The notes under the pieces: generated by a model
Database searches by the model: none
Seen by the model: the letters and a program-made list of their open reading frames with translations, nothing else
What the model was told of the DNA's origin: nothing
Position numbers and translations under genes: made by a program
Part shown: positions 53,311 to 62,323 of the stretch, in pieces
Position numbering within the stretch: the first letter of the stretch is position 1
Layout of the letters: the number at the start of each line of letters is the position of its first letter
DNA from: Sulfuricurvum sp.
Lineage (GTDB): Bacteria > Campylobacterota > Campylobacteria > Campylobacterales > Sulfurimonadaceae
NCBI GenBank assembly: GCA_022729795.1
Contig: DZBD01000001.1
Span: 19,224 to 81,586 of the forward strand
DNA length: 62,363 nucleotides
Reading direction: 5' to 3'

Positions 53311-54054
53311 TTGACAAAAAAATATGTAATATTAGACACCGAAACAACAGGTACAGCAGAAAACGACAGAATAATACAGCTGGGGTACATTGTCCTCGGT
53401 GCGCCGAAAATAGAGGTGCATAATGAATTTTGTGCATCTGCGGTGCCTATTAGTTTTGGCGCTATGGAGGTGCACGGAATCACTCCCGATATGATTGAGG
53501 GAAAATCCACATGCCAAGAAACACACGCCTATAAAAGGCTTCAAGAGCTTAATATTCCCCGAAACTATATTATCATCCATAATGCGCCCTTTGACTTGGG
53601 AATGCTTGAAAAAGAGGGTTTTGATACGCAAATGAAGGTGATTGACACGCTTAGAGTTGCAAAGCATATTTTTGAGGATGAGGATGCGCACAGACTTCAA
53701 TATTTTCGCTATAAAATGGAGCTTTATAAGCAGGAGCAAAAAGAAGCGGATGCGCTGGGAATAGTTGTCAAAGCCCATGATGCAATCGGGGATGTTTTGG
53801 TACTCAAACTTTTTTTAAGCAAGCTCAAAGATGCCGTATCTGCAAAATTCCCAAATGAAAACCCTGTGGAAAAAATGGTAGATTTAACCAACACCCCTAT
53901 TCTGGTAAAAATTTTCAAGTTTGGAAAACACAAGGGTAAAACGCTTGAAGAAGTAGCAGCTGCAGATGCAGGTTATCTTCGATGGATGCTGAGTTCTATG
54001 GAAAATCTCGATGAAGATATGCGCTATTCTATCAATACGGTTTTAGGCAACTAA
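53311..54054 (+). CDS. exodeoxyribonuclease X-like 3'-5' exonuclease (DnaQ fold + DUF3820-type C-terminus)
   Basis: ORF (TTG start); VILDTETTG, IIHNAPFDLGML, KFGKHKGKTLEEVAAADAGYLRWML. Confidence 0.85.
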   Translation: MTKKYVILDTETTGTAENDRIIQLGYIVLGAPKIEVHNEFCASAVPISFGAMEVHGITPDMIEGKSTCQETHAYKRLQELNIPRNYIIIHNAPFDLGMLEKEGFDTQMKVIDTLRVAKHIFEDEDAHRLQYFRYKMELYKQEQKEADALGIVVKAHDAIGDVLVLKLFLSKLKDAVSAKFPNENPVEKMVDLTNTPILVKIFKFGKHKGKTLEEVAAADAGYLRWMLSSMENLDEDMRYSINTVLGN

Positions 54055-55380
54055 ACTAAACAATATAAAAAGCACAAGGGCAAAGCCGCCCGCTATCAAG
54101 GCATAAGGAAGCTGTGTTTTCGTATGCTCTATAACGTCACAATCGCTTGCCATTGCAGAGATTATCGTCGTATCCGAGATAGGGGAACAGTGGTCGCCAA
54201 ACACCCCGCCGGAAATTACTGCACCGATACATAAGGCTATGCTTGCATCCATCCCCACAGCCATCGGTACCGCAACGGGAATCATAATACTAAATGTCCC
54301 CCAGCTCGTTCCCGTAGAAAAAGACAAAAGTGCACTTAGCAAAAATATAACCGCCGCTAAAAGGTAAATACTCAGCACATCACGGACTAAGGATGCCAAA
54401 TACAAACCTGCTTGAAGCTCCACGGTAAGCTTTCCCATAGCAAAGGCAAGAAGAAGTATCAAAGCAATGGGAATGAGCTTTTTTGCCCCGCTAAAAGCAC
54501 TCAAGCTCCATGTGGAGATACTCATATTTTTTGTCCCCACAAAATAAAAAAATGTAAAAAACAAACTTACAAGCATCGTATAAAAGATAGAACTCGAACC
54601 GCTTCCTTTTAAAACATCTCCATCACCCGTAATATACAAAAATAAAAATGTAAAAAATATCATCATAAAAATCGGTAAGAGCATCAGATACATACTTCCG
54701 GCTTTAAAGTTTTTTGTGTGATAGAGTGTCGGCGTAGGTTTTGCATATCGCATCGGTCCGATATCAATACCAAAATAAACGGCTAAAAACGTTACAAGCA
54801 AAGCACTCATGGCATAAAAATTATATACGATAGATTCGAGGAGAATTTCTATTGCGTTTCCCGCAATCACTCCTAATGAAATTTGAGTAGAGATAAGCCC
54901 TAGTAAAAGTGCACCCCACCCGTTGAGAACGATTAAAGAACAAATAGGTGCAGAGGTGGAGTCGCAAACAAAAGCAAGCTTGGCATGTGGAATATTATAT
55001 TTATCACAAAGCGGCTTCCCTACCGCGCCGGCAATGAGCGAAGTGATAGAAGATTCTACAAAAATCACTACACCTATGAGATAACTCAGTAAAAGAGCAG
55101 AACGCCCTGAACGCACATAGGCTTTTTTTTCCATTACAAACTCGACAAACCCGCCAATTCCGCCGCTTTTTTCTATCAAAGCCATAATACTTCCCACCAA
55201 AATTACAAAACCCAAACTCTTCAGTATCCAACCCTCGCCGAGCAAAGAGGAAAAAATAAGAAAAAGGGAGTTCAATGAGGCTAAGAGCGTAAAATCATTT
55301 AAGATAAGAACCCCAAAAAGGATTCCTCCAAAAAGAGATAAAAATACATTTTTTGAATAAAGTGCTACAACGATAGCCAA
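54043..55380 (-). CDS. NhaC-family Na+/H+ antiporter
   Basis: ORF; SFSTGTSWGTFSIMIPVAVPMA, GGVFGDHCSPISDTTIISAMASDCD. Confidence 0.9.
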   Translation of the reverse strand: MAIVVALYSKNVFLSLFGGILFGVLILNDFTLLASLNSLFLIFSSLLGEGWILKSLGFVILVGSIMALIEKSGGIGGFVEFVMEKKAYVRSGRSALLLSYLIGVVIFVESSITSLIAGAVGKPLCDKYNIPHAKLAFVCDSTSAPICSLIVLNGWGALLLGLISTQISLGVIAGNAIEILLESIVYNFYAMSALLVTFLAVYFGIDIGPMRYAKPTPTLYHTKNFKAGSMYLMLLPIFMMIFFTFLFLYITGDGDVLKGSGSSSIFYTMLVSLFFTFFYFVGTKNMSISTWSLSAFSGAKKLIPIALILLLAFAMGKLTVELQAGLYLASLVRDVLSIYLLAAVIFLLSALLSFSTGTSWGTFSIMIPVAVPMAVGMDASIALCIGAVISGGVFGDHCSPISDTTIISAMASDCDVIEHTKTQLPYALIAGGFALVLFILFSLVA

Positions 55381-55425
55381 AAAGGAAGGGATAAGAGAGA
55401 GGGCTGAGAGCTCTATAAAAGAATC

Positions 55426-56049
55426 CTAAAACTCAATAGCGAGCAATTCTAAACCTGCTCTTCCAAATTTTTCTCTGTAAAGTTCACACTCTTTTTCTTG
55501 AACCTCTTTGAAGCCGAGTTTTTTGTAAAACATTTTCGTCTCAAGAGCACCTATCTCGATGATAGTTTGCGCAATTCTATAACCTTTGAGTCTGGCAGTA
55601 AGAAGACTTTTTTGCATCAATGCTTTTAAAATTCCAAGGTCGATAAAACCTTCAACCTCTTGCATAAAATCAAACATGAGTGTTCTGTTGTTCAAATCAA
55701 AATCGCAGCTGTAAAGAACTTCAAGACCTTGAGAAACATTCGGCTCAGAGCCTATCTCTTGTAAAGCATCTACAAAAGCCTGCTTGGTAGCGATTCTCGG
55801 TTCATAACTACAAAGAGTTCCTACGCTTTTACCGCTGAGTTCAGCAATAAGAAAATTAGTATAATGGCAGCGATTCTTCGCCTGTGTTTTACAGAGAGCC
55901 TCTAGTTTTTTGAGTATCTCTTGATTATCGTTTGTGCTAAAGATGAGATCAAACATTCCCTCTTTTTTTCCAGCTCTGCTTCCTTGCAACATCATCTGTG
56001 CTAAAAAAGGTGCATCATCCGCATTAGCTTGTCTTATTTTAATACTCAT
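55426..56049 (-). CDS. GNAT-like acetyltransferase
   Basis: ORF; IRQANADDAPFLAQMM...KLGFKEVQEKE. Confidence 0.65.
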   Translation of the reverse strand: MSIKIRQANADDAPFLAQMMLQGSRAGKKEGMFDLIFSTNDNQEILKKLEALCKTQAKNRCHYTNFLIAELSGKSVGTLCSYEPRIATKQAFVDALQEIGSEPNVSQGLEVLYSCDFDLNNRTLMFDFMQEVEGFIDLGILKALMQKSLLTARLKGYRIAQTIIEIGALETKMFYKKLGFKEVQEKECELYREKFGRAGLELLAIEF

Positions 56050-56102
56050 AACTTTTTCCGTCGATTAATTAGATTCATATAAGAGTAATAGTACCATACT
56101 TT

Positions 56103-56798
56103 ATGATAAAAAGTTTCTTAATTATTACAATTTTACAGATTTTGTTATTTTCATCACAACAAATAATTTTAGTTGTCGCTGAGGATTACAACAGTTCAAA
56201 GGCTTCTTTGGTCTGCTACGAAGAGGGCAAAAAAATATTTGGCACTATGGAAGTAAACATAGGTAAAAATGGCTTGGGAATGGGAATTGGAGCGGTAGAA
56301 CTGCCCGATAAAAATCCTTCCGTGATAAAAAAAGAGGGAGATCAAAAAGCACCCGCGGGTATCTTTAAGCTCACCTCTATATTCTCTTACGATAACAATT
56401 TAGCTTTCCACATGCCGCACTTACATGCTTCAAAAAAACTTATATGCGTAGATGATTCAGACTCAAATCTTTACAATAAAATTGTACAAATGCCCCAAGA
56501 GCCGCCAAAAAGTTTTGAATATATGAAAAGAGATGACCGACAGTACGAATTGGGAGTGGTCATAGAGCATAACAAAGATGGAATAAAAAAAAGAGGTTCT
56601 TGTATTTTTATGCATATCAAAAAATCGGATGATAGCGCTACTGCAGGATGTACGGCTATGAGTTTGCAAGAGATGCAGCAGATAAGTTCTTGGCTGGATG
56701 AGAGTAAAAATCCTTTACTTATCCAGATTCCAAAGTTGCTACAAGAGGAGATTAAAAGACTCTATCCGGAGCTAAAAAACTCCGAACTGCTTCATTAG
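56103..56798 (+). CDS. L,D-transpeptidase (YkuD-like) family protein
   Basis: ORF; APAGIFKL, SCIFMHIKKSDDSATAGCTAMS. Confidence 0.85.
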   Translation: MIKSFLIITILQILLFSSQQIILVVAEDYNSSKASLVCYEEGKKIFGTMEVNIGKNGLGMGIGAVELPDKNPSVIKKEGDQKAPAGIFKLTSIFSYDNNLAFHMPHLHASKKLICVDDSDSNLYNKIVQMPQEPPKSFEYMKRDDRQYELGVVIEHNKDGIKKRGSCIFMHIKKSDDSATAGCTAMSLQEMQQISSWLDESKNPLLIQIPKLLQEEIKRLYPELKNSELLH

Positions 56799-58390
56799 TC
56801 CTCTGTTTTTACCATTCTCTCTTTTGCCTCAATACCCATCAAAGAAAGTCCTGTTTTGAGTGAGAGGGCTACAACCATAAAGAGTTTGAGAAGTTTTGCT
56901 TCATCTTCACTACCCAAAATTCTACAATCATAGTAAAACTTATGTAATGAGCCTGCAAGTGCTTTGAGATAGTCGCTCAGCTTTTGAACCTGACGTGAGC
57001 TAAAGGCATCTTCAATAATCTCAGGAAGAAGCAGTGCATCAAAAAGAAGAGCATCTGCATTTTCATTGAGACCCTTTAAAGAAGCTCTTAAAATCTCTTC
57101 TTGGCTCATATCACTTTTTGCAAGAATAGTCTTGATTCTGGCATGTGCATATTGAATATAGAAGATTGGATTAGAACTGTCTTGTTTTTTAAATTCTGCC
57201 AAGTCAAATTCAAGCGCAGTATCACTTTTTTTGGAGGCAAAAATAAAACGCAAAGCATCTGAGCCTATCTCTTGAACAATATCGCTCATCAAAATAACAT
57301 TTCCTGCTCGTTTACTCATCTTGTACGGCTCGCCGTCTTTGAGTAAACTTACCATTTGAGAGAGAAGTACTTCGAGTTTTGAGCTGTCATAACCCAAAAA
57401 TTCTACTGCTGCTTTGACACGGGGAATATATCCGTGATGGTCTGCTCCCCAGATATTAATATAGTAATCATATCCGCGCTCAAATTTTTGGTTGTGATAG
57501 ACAATATCTCCGGCTAAATAGGTTGGACGGTGGTCTTCACGAACAACTACTCTGTCTTTTTCATCGCCCTTGCTCTCTGATGCAATCCAAATTTTGCCCT
57601 CTTTTTCATATACGCCCTCACCCATCTTTGCAAGAACTCTTTGCCAATCATCATAGAGGGAAGATTCGTTTACGAAAGTGTCAAAAAAGATATTCGTATC
57701 ACCCAAATCTTTGACGATAATATCCATTACGCTGTCTTTTGCCCAAAGTGCAAGCTCTTTTTGGCGAGATACATCACGCAAAATCTCATTACCGAATTTC
57801 TCCACTGCCTCACGCGCTAAAGTTTCTAAGTACTCACCTCTGTAATAACTCTCAGGATATACAACATCCTCATGCAAAATATTACGGCGACCTTCAAGCT
57901 GAATCGAAAGACCCAGTAAATCTATCTGATTTCCGGCATCATTTACATAATATTCTGCGGTAATATCATAGCCGAGATGTCTGCCAAGACGAAGCAGAGT
58001 ATCGCCGTAAACAGCGCCTCTTGCATGTCCTATATGAAGAGGTCCCGTTGGATTTGCACTCACAAATTCCAAAAGAATTCTTTCACTTTTTTCTTGCTTA
58101 CCGAAATCACTGCTATTTTGTAATGCCCAAGTGCTGTATTCACTCAAAAAATTTTCGCTCAAACGAAAATTAAGATATCCTTTTACGGGTTCTACACTGG
58201 TAAATATTTCATTTTCATCAAAAGAAGCAGCAAGTTCTTCAGCAATAATCATAGGGGATTTTCTAAGTTCTTTGGAGAGAGAAAACGCAATGGGTGTGGC
58301 AAAATGACCAAAAGAACGGTCTTTTGGCTTTTCTAAAACAACTTCACGACCAAATTTTTCACGCAAAAGCGCCGATACTCGTTGTTTCAA
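56795..58390 (-). CDS. argS: arginyl-tRNA synthetase
   Basis: ORF; SANPTGPLHIGHARGAVYGD, KMSKRAGN. Confidence 0.97.
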   Translation of the reverse strand: MKQRVSALLREKFGREVVLEKPKDRSFGHFATPIAFSLSKELRKSPMIIAEELAASFDENEIFTSVEPVKGYLNFRLSENFLSEYSTWALQNSSDFGKQEKSERILLEFVSANPTGPLHIGHARGAVYGDTLLRLGRHLGYDITAEYYVNDAGNQIDLLGLSIQLEGRRNILHEDVVYPESYYRGEYLETLAREAVEKFGNEILRDVSRQKELALWAKDSVMDIIVKDLGDTNIFFDTFVNESSLYDDWQRVLAKMGEGVYEKEGKIWIASESKGDEKDRVVVREDHRPTYLAGDIVYHNQKFERGYDYYINIWGADHHGYIPRVKAAVEFLGYDSSKLEVLLSQMVSLLKDGEPYKMSKRAGNVILMSDIVQEIGSDALRFIFASKKSDTALEFDLAEFKKQDSSNPIFYIQYAHARIKTILAKSDMSQEEILRASLKGLNENADALLFDALLLPEIIEDAFSSRQVQKLSDYLKALAGSLHKFYYDCRILGSEDEAKLLKLFMVVALSLKTGLSLMGIEAKERMVKTED

Positions 58391-58393
58391 TGC

Positions 58394-58639
58394 TTATGCT
58401 TGCGTTGTTGTTTTTGTAGATTCTTTTGAGGCAACTTCTTCTTTAGACTCTACTTTTTTGGGTGCTTCACTTACAACTTTATCGGCTGCTTCAGCAACTT
58501 CATCCTCTTTCATTTCACTCTTAAAATTCTTAATCCCTCTACCAATCCCTTTTGCAAGTTCCGGTATTTTTTTAGCACCAAATAATAATACGATAATTCC
58601 AAAAATTACTAACAGTTCCATTCCACTTGGCATTCCCAT
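58394..58639 (-). CDS. tatA: Sec-independent protein translocase TatA/E
   Basis: [36 protein letters not shown]. Confidence 0.93.
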   Translation of the reverse strand: MGMPSGMELLVIFGIIVLLFGAKKIPELAKGIGRGIKNFKSEMKEDEVAEAADKVVSEAPKKVESKEEVASKESTKTTTQA

Positions 58640-58709
58640 GGTTTTTTTCCTTTTTTTTAAGTCGAAAAGTATATCTACACTTAGCTGTATCTACTCTTAT
58701 CTTGCAAAA

Positions 58710-59336
58710 CTACTCGTCGATATCTTCCCACCGCTGGACAAATTCATTGATTTCATTTCCTGAGTGTTTTAATTTTGCAATTTTCACAATCGTTTTTAAT
58801 TTTTCTGCCGCTTCATCAAGGTTGTCATTCACAATCAGATAGTCATATTCAGAAATTCTTTGCACTTCCCTTTTTGCCATTTTGACACGTTTGTCAATCA
58901 CCTCTTGAGAATCCGTTCCCCTTGCTTCTAGTCTATTTTTCAAAACAGAAAGGGAAGGAGTTGTTACAAAAACAGATGTTATAAGCTCCCCAAGTCTATT
59001 TTTTACGATTGCATTTCCTTGTACATCTATGTCAAACAAGACCATTTTTCCATTATGAAGTGCTTCAAGTACAGGTTTTATAGATGTTCCGTAGTAGTTC
59101 CCGTGTACAACTGCGTACTCTAAAAAGTTTTCATTCTCTATATCTTTTATAAATTCCTCTTTGCTTACAAAGTGATAGTGCACTCCGTCTATCTCACCCT
59201 CTCGTATCGGGCGTGTAGTAGTGGAAATAGAGAAATGAAAGTCCCCTATATCTTTTGATATTTTGCTTATTAAAGAGCTTTTTCCTGCTCCGCTTGGACC
59301 TGAAATAACAAGAACTGCTCCGCTATGTTTATTCAC
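58710..59336 (-). CDS. gmk: guanylate kinase
   Basis: ORF; VLVISGPSGAGKSSLI, TTRPIREGEIDGVHYHFVS. Confidence 0.97.
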   Translation of the reverse strand: MNKHSGAVLVISGPSGAGKSSLISKISKDIGDFHFSISTTTRPIREGEIDGVHYHFVSKEEFIKDIENENFLEYAVVHGNYYGTSIKPVLEALHNGKMVLFDIDVQGNAIVKNRLGELITSVFVTTPSLSVLKNRLEARGTDSQEVIDKRVKMAKREVQRISEYDYLIVNDNLDEAAEKLKTIVKIAKLKHSGNEINEFVQRWEDIDE

Positions 59337-60574
59337 TCTATGTCACCCAGTGAGATATTGATATTTATTTTCATACCTTTTAATGAAGCCGCTACATCTT
59401 CGTTGGAAAGTGCTTGGAGTAATTTTTTCAGTGCTTCCACCCCTTTGTTGTCCGGAGTTATTTCTAGGTTGCTTTGTAAAGGTTCATGCACGTCTTGAGC
59501 AGTATCTACTTCTTTGCTCTGCTGAGTCACATCCGACTCATCTTCTCCTAAATCCTCACCGATAGCAAGCTTCAAATCTCGACTACTCAATAAATCTATC
59601 GCATCGATTTCATTCTTTACGCCAATCTCATCTGCTGTGATATCCAATAGCATCTCTTGGCTAAGTTCACTTGCCAAATCTTCTTCAGTGAGAGCATCTA
59701 CCGCCTCTTCTATCTGAGATTCAAGATTCATCTCTTCTTCTTCTGTTTCATCATCATCAAATGCGTCAAGAAAATCAAGATTTGCAGTCTTATCACTTGC
59801 TACCGGACTTTCATTCTCTAAATCCTGAAGTTCTGAGTCATCTATGCTTAACTCATGATCAAAATCTAAATCATCTAAATCATCTAAATCATCTGAATCT
59901 TCTTCAGCATCTTCTAGGAGTTCCTGAACTTCTTGCAGTTCATCCTTGTCTAAAACACTATCCCCCAAACTTGCAACATCCTCATCATTATCATCATCTT
60001 CTTCATCGTTATCATCATCCAATAATAGCAATTCATCATCAAGCGATGCATCAGAGAGCATAATATCCTCTATTTCATTGAGGTCACCCAAATCACCCAA
60101 GTCTTCTAAATTATCTAAGTCTTCTAAATTACCTAAATCACCCAAATCTTCCAAATCATCTAAGCCTTTTTCTTCGTCTAAAGATGTATCTATATTTAAA
60201 TCAATTTCATCTTCAAGAGGTTCTACCGGAAATGCTATCTCTAAATCATCATTTTTGACATCTTTTGCAATGGATGCGAAAATATCTACCAAATCAGTAG
60301 GTAAAAACGGCTTTTTTAAAACCGAAGTAAAACCATCTACTTGCTTAGCATCTCGGGCACAGATATAAAGCGATTTATGAAAATCTACGCTATTTTGCAA
60401 TTCTTCAAATAATGCATCACTGTAAAGCGTATCATCAACCACCAAGAGGTCGTAAGCTTTATTCTTGATTGCATCAACTGTGCCTACTATTTCCAACTCA
60501 TCAGAAGTCTTTTGTGCACTTAGTGTAACTAACTTACTTACTACCGGGTTATTGTTTAAAAGTAATATTTTCAC
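59333..60574 (-). CDS. highly acidic repeat protein with degenerate receiver-like N-terminus
   Basis: ORF; MKILLLNNNPVVSKLVTLSAQK..DLLVVDDTLY..SVLKKPFLPTDL then Asp/Glu/Leu-rich low complexity. Confidence 0.7.
   Translation of the reverse strand: MKILLLNNNPVVSKLVTLSAQKTSDELEIVGTVDAIKNKAYDLLVVDDTLYSDALFEELQNSVDFHKSLYICARDAKQVDGFTSVLKKPFLPTDLVDIFASIAKDVKNDDLEIAFPVEPLEDEIDLNIDTSLDEEKGLDDLEDLGDLGNLEDLDNLEDLGDLGDLNEIEDIMLSDASLDDELLLLDDDNDEEDDDNDEDVASLGDSVLDKDELQEVQELLEDAEEDSDDLDDLDDLDFDHELSIDDSELQDLENESPVASDKTANLDFLDAFDDDETEEEEMNLESQIEEAVDALTEEDLASELSQEMLLDITADEIGVKNEIDAIDLLSSRDLKLAIGEDLGEDESDVTQQSKEVDTAQDVHEPLQSNLEITPDNKGVEALKKLLQALSNEDVAASLKGMKININISLGDIE
59865..59900. repeat. tandem 9-bp repeat (TCTAAATCA x3 + degenerate copy) in the acidic-protein gene
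   Basis: Read directly; a further run of related 9-mers at about 60082-60164. Confidence 0.8.
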
Positions 60575-60644
60575 TCATGTTCCTTTGAGGGTACGCGATT
60601 AGTATGTTTAAAAGCTTTTTGTACATCATTGTAGCAAAAAAAAA

Positions 60645-61409
60645 CTAAAACAATATCTCTAAGGCATTAAATGCCTCTTGCATCTGGATTTCCAAAATAA
60701 GCATCGTAGCAGTGAGTGTCGCAATAAGAACAGCAAAGGCAACCATAATCTTAATAGGAAAACCGATAACAAGCAAGTTAAACTGCGGCATCGTTTTCAT
60801 CAGCATTCCAAATATCACATCAGCCAGCCAAGAGAGTGCCGTAATGGGAAAAGCAATCATAAAACCGACCTGAAACATACTGCTCGTTGCATGCATGGTA
60901 TAATTAAAAAGGTCTTGGCTCATTACAAACCCACCCAGAGGAATAGTACTCAGAGAATGGTCTACAAAGAGCAACATCCAATGGTGTAAGTCTAAGGACA
61001 AAACAACCATCAAAGCCATTAAAGACAAAAATTGTGAAATAATAGGCATGGAAATTCCCGATTGCGGATCAATAGCACTTGCCATAGAAAAGCCCATCAT
61101 AAAAGATATTTGCCCCCCTGCAAAGGTGATTACATTATATGCAAGCAGTAAAATAACACCTATCGCAAGTCCAAATAAAATCTCACTCAAAATTGCAATA
61201 AGCAAATTTGCGACATTGATATCCATCGCCAAAGGAGGCATTGAGGGATAAAAAACAACGGTGAAAAAAAAGGCCATGCCAGCCTTAATATTCATAGGGA
61301 TGCCACTATGAGAAAAGATAGGAACAGCAATAAATAAAGCACCAAAACGAAAAAAGAGCAAGATAAATCCCACAATAAATGTGTCGGAAAATATCTGTGC
61401 CCAAGCCAC
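60645..61409 (-). CDS. fliR: flagellar biosynthesis protein FliR
   Basis: ORF; six TM segments, FRFGALFIAVPIFSHSGIP, FliR family pattern. Confidence 0.9.
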   Translation of the reverse strand: MAWAQIFSDTFIVGFILLFFRFGALFIAVPIFSHSGIPMNIKAGMAFFFTVVFYPSMPPLAMDINVANLLIAILSEILFGLAIGVILLLAYNVITFAGGQISFMMGFSMASAIDPQSGISMPIISQFLSLMALMVVLSLDLHHWMLLFVDHSLSTIPLGGFVMSQDLFNYTMHATSSMFQVGFMIAFPITALSWLADVIFGMLMKTMPQFNLLVIGFPIKIMVAFAVLIATLTATMLILEIQMQEAFNALEILF

Positions 61410-62053
61410 TACTGAATCCTAAGCAACGCTTTACTTTCTAGTCTATATACTTTTTTGCACATGTGTGCCAAAACTTCATCGTGGGTAACAAGTATCATCC
61501 CTGCATTGTTGTTTTGGCAATACTCAAAAAAAAGTTCCATCACTTGGCTTGCAGTTTTTTTGTCTAGATTTCCTGTGGGCTCATCCGCAAAAATGATACG
61601 CGGCTTTTTGGTTAAAACTCTAGCAATAGAAATCCTCTGTTGCTGCCCGCCTGAGAGCTCTGTAACTTTTTGATGAATACATTCATCGATTCCCAATTTC
61701 TTTAAGAGCGATTCTTCCACAGTCTGATGAGAGAGCATTGCCGCGACTTCAAGATTTTCATACCCGCTAAAGCCCTTAAAAAGGTAATGAGACTGAAAAA
61801 CAAGTCCTAACATATCTCTTTTAATCTGTACCAGTTTATTTTTTTTAAGTTTTGAGACATCTTCGCCAAAGAGAGAAACACTGCCCTTGTCTGCTTTTAA
61901 AAGGGTGGATAAAATATGTAAAAGAGTGGATTTACCACTCCCGCTCACACCGATAATAGCAATAGTTTCTTTTTCATCCAACTCTAATGAGACATCATGA
62001 AAAAGTTCATATTCAAATGTTTGTGATAAGTTTTTTGCTGATAATAAATTCAT
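61409..62053 (-). CDS. LolD-like ABC transporter ATP-binding protein
   Basis: ORF; GVSGSGKSTLLHIL, LSGGQQQRISIARVL, IFADEPTGNLD. Confidence 0.92.
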   Translation of the reverse strand: MNLLSAKNLSQTFEYELFHDVSLELDEKETIAIIGVSGSGKSTLLHILSTLLKADKGSVSLFGEDVSKLKKNKLVQIKRDMLGLVFQSHYLFKGFSGYENLEVAAMLSHQTVEESLLKKLGIDECIHQKVTELSGGQQQRISIARVLTKKPRIIFADEPTGNLDKKTASQVMELFFEYCQNNNAGMILVTHDEVLAHMCKKVYRLESKALLRIQ

Positions 62054-62122
62054 GGTGCGATTATAACGAATGTTGACGTAAATTGGTGCATGACGCTTGA
62101 GTGTATGATTAGGTTAAGCTTC

Positions 62123-62323
62123 TTAAATCAAAACCAATTCACAGGCTTTTTCATCATATCTATAATTGACAATCTCACCGCTTATAATCAATTCTATAGC
62201 TTGTTCAATAGTTTTCAGTGATATGATAAACCATTCTCTTGGGATATATCGCTTTCCATCGTCCCCAAAAACATCTACGTTAAGACAAACCTTAGCAAAA
62301 AATCTATGAATAAGTGTCCAGTT
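62123..62323 (-). pseudogene. C-terminal fragment of a GIY-YIG (T5orf172-like) nuclease
   Basis: Hand-translated open frame without ATG: NWTLIHRFFAKVCLNVDVFGDDGKRYIPREWFIISLKTIEQAIELIISGEIVNYRYDEKACELVLI*. Confidence 0.5.

Larger units (their letters stand above)
1417..56416. repeat. dispersed 10-bp word GGCATGTGGA / TCCACATGCC, 34 exact copies (DUS/USS-like); individual sites listed in evidence
   Basis: + orientation starts: 1417, 4746, 9063, 13841, 15458, 24607, 24689, 27164, 33317, 34808, 38953, 41974, 42059, 43108, 49849, 49972, 54982. - orientation starts: 4734, 11025, 15470, 21663, 25220, 25349, 27188, 43122, 43368, 49160, 49448, 49929, 50300, 50824, 51192, 53516, 56407. Confidence 0.93.

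Noticed and set aside
1417-56416. Interpretation of GGCATGTGGA as a Chi or KOPS-like polar recombination/segregation motif
   Set aside because: Such motifs are strand-biased relative to replication; here orientation is 17/17 within the window, and inverted pairs are common.
1417-56416. CRISPR array or tandem repeat explanation for the recurring word
   Set aside because: Copies are dispersed over 55 kb at irregular spacing, mainly within genes; no regular spacer structure.
1417-56416. Transcription factor operator as the explanation for the word
   Set aside because: Most copies (22 of 34) are inside gene bodies or gene remnants and several intergenic ones are at 3' ends; promoter-proximal positions are rare.
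59946-60368. Plus-strand Ser-rich ORF (SSSLSSSSSSLSSSNNSNSSSSD...)
   Set aside because: Antisense shadow of the acidic low-complexity protein on the minus strand.
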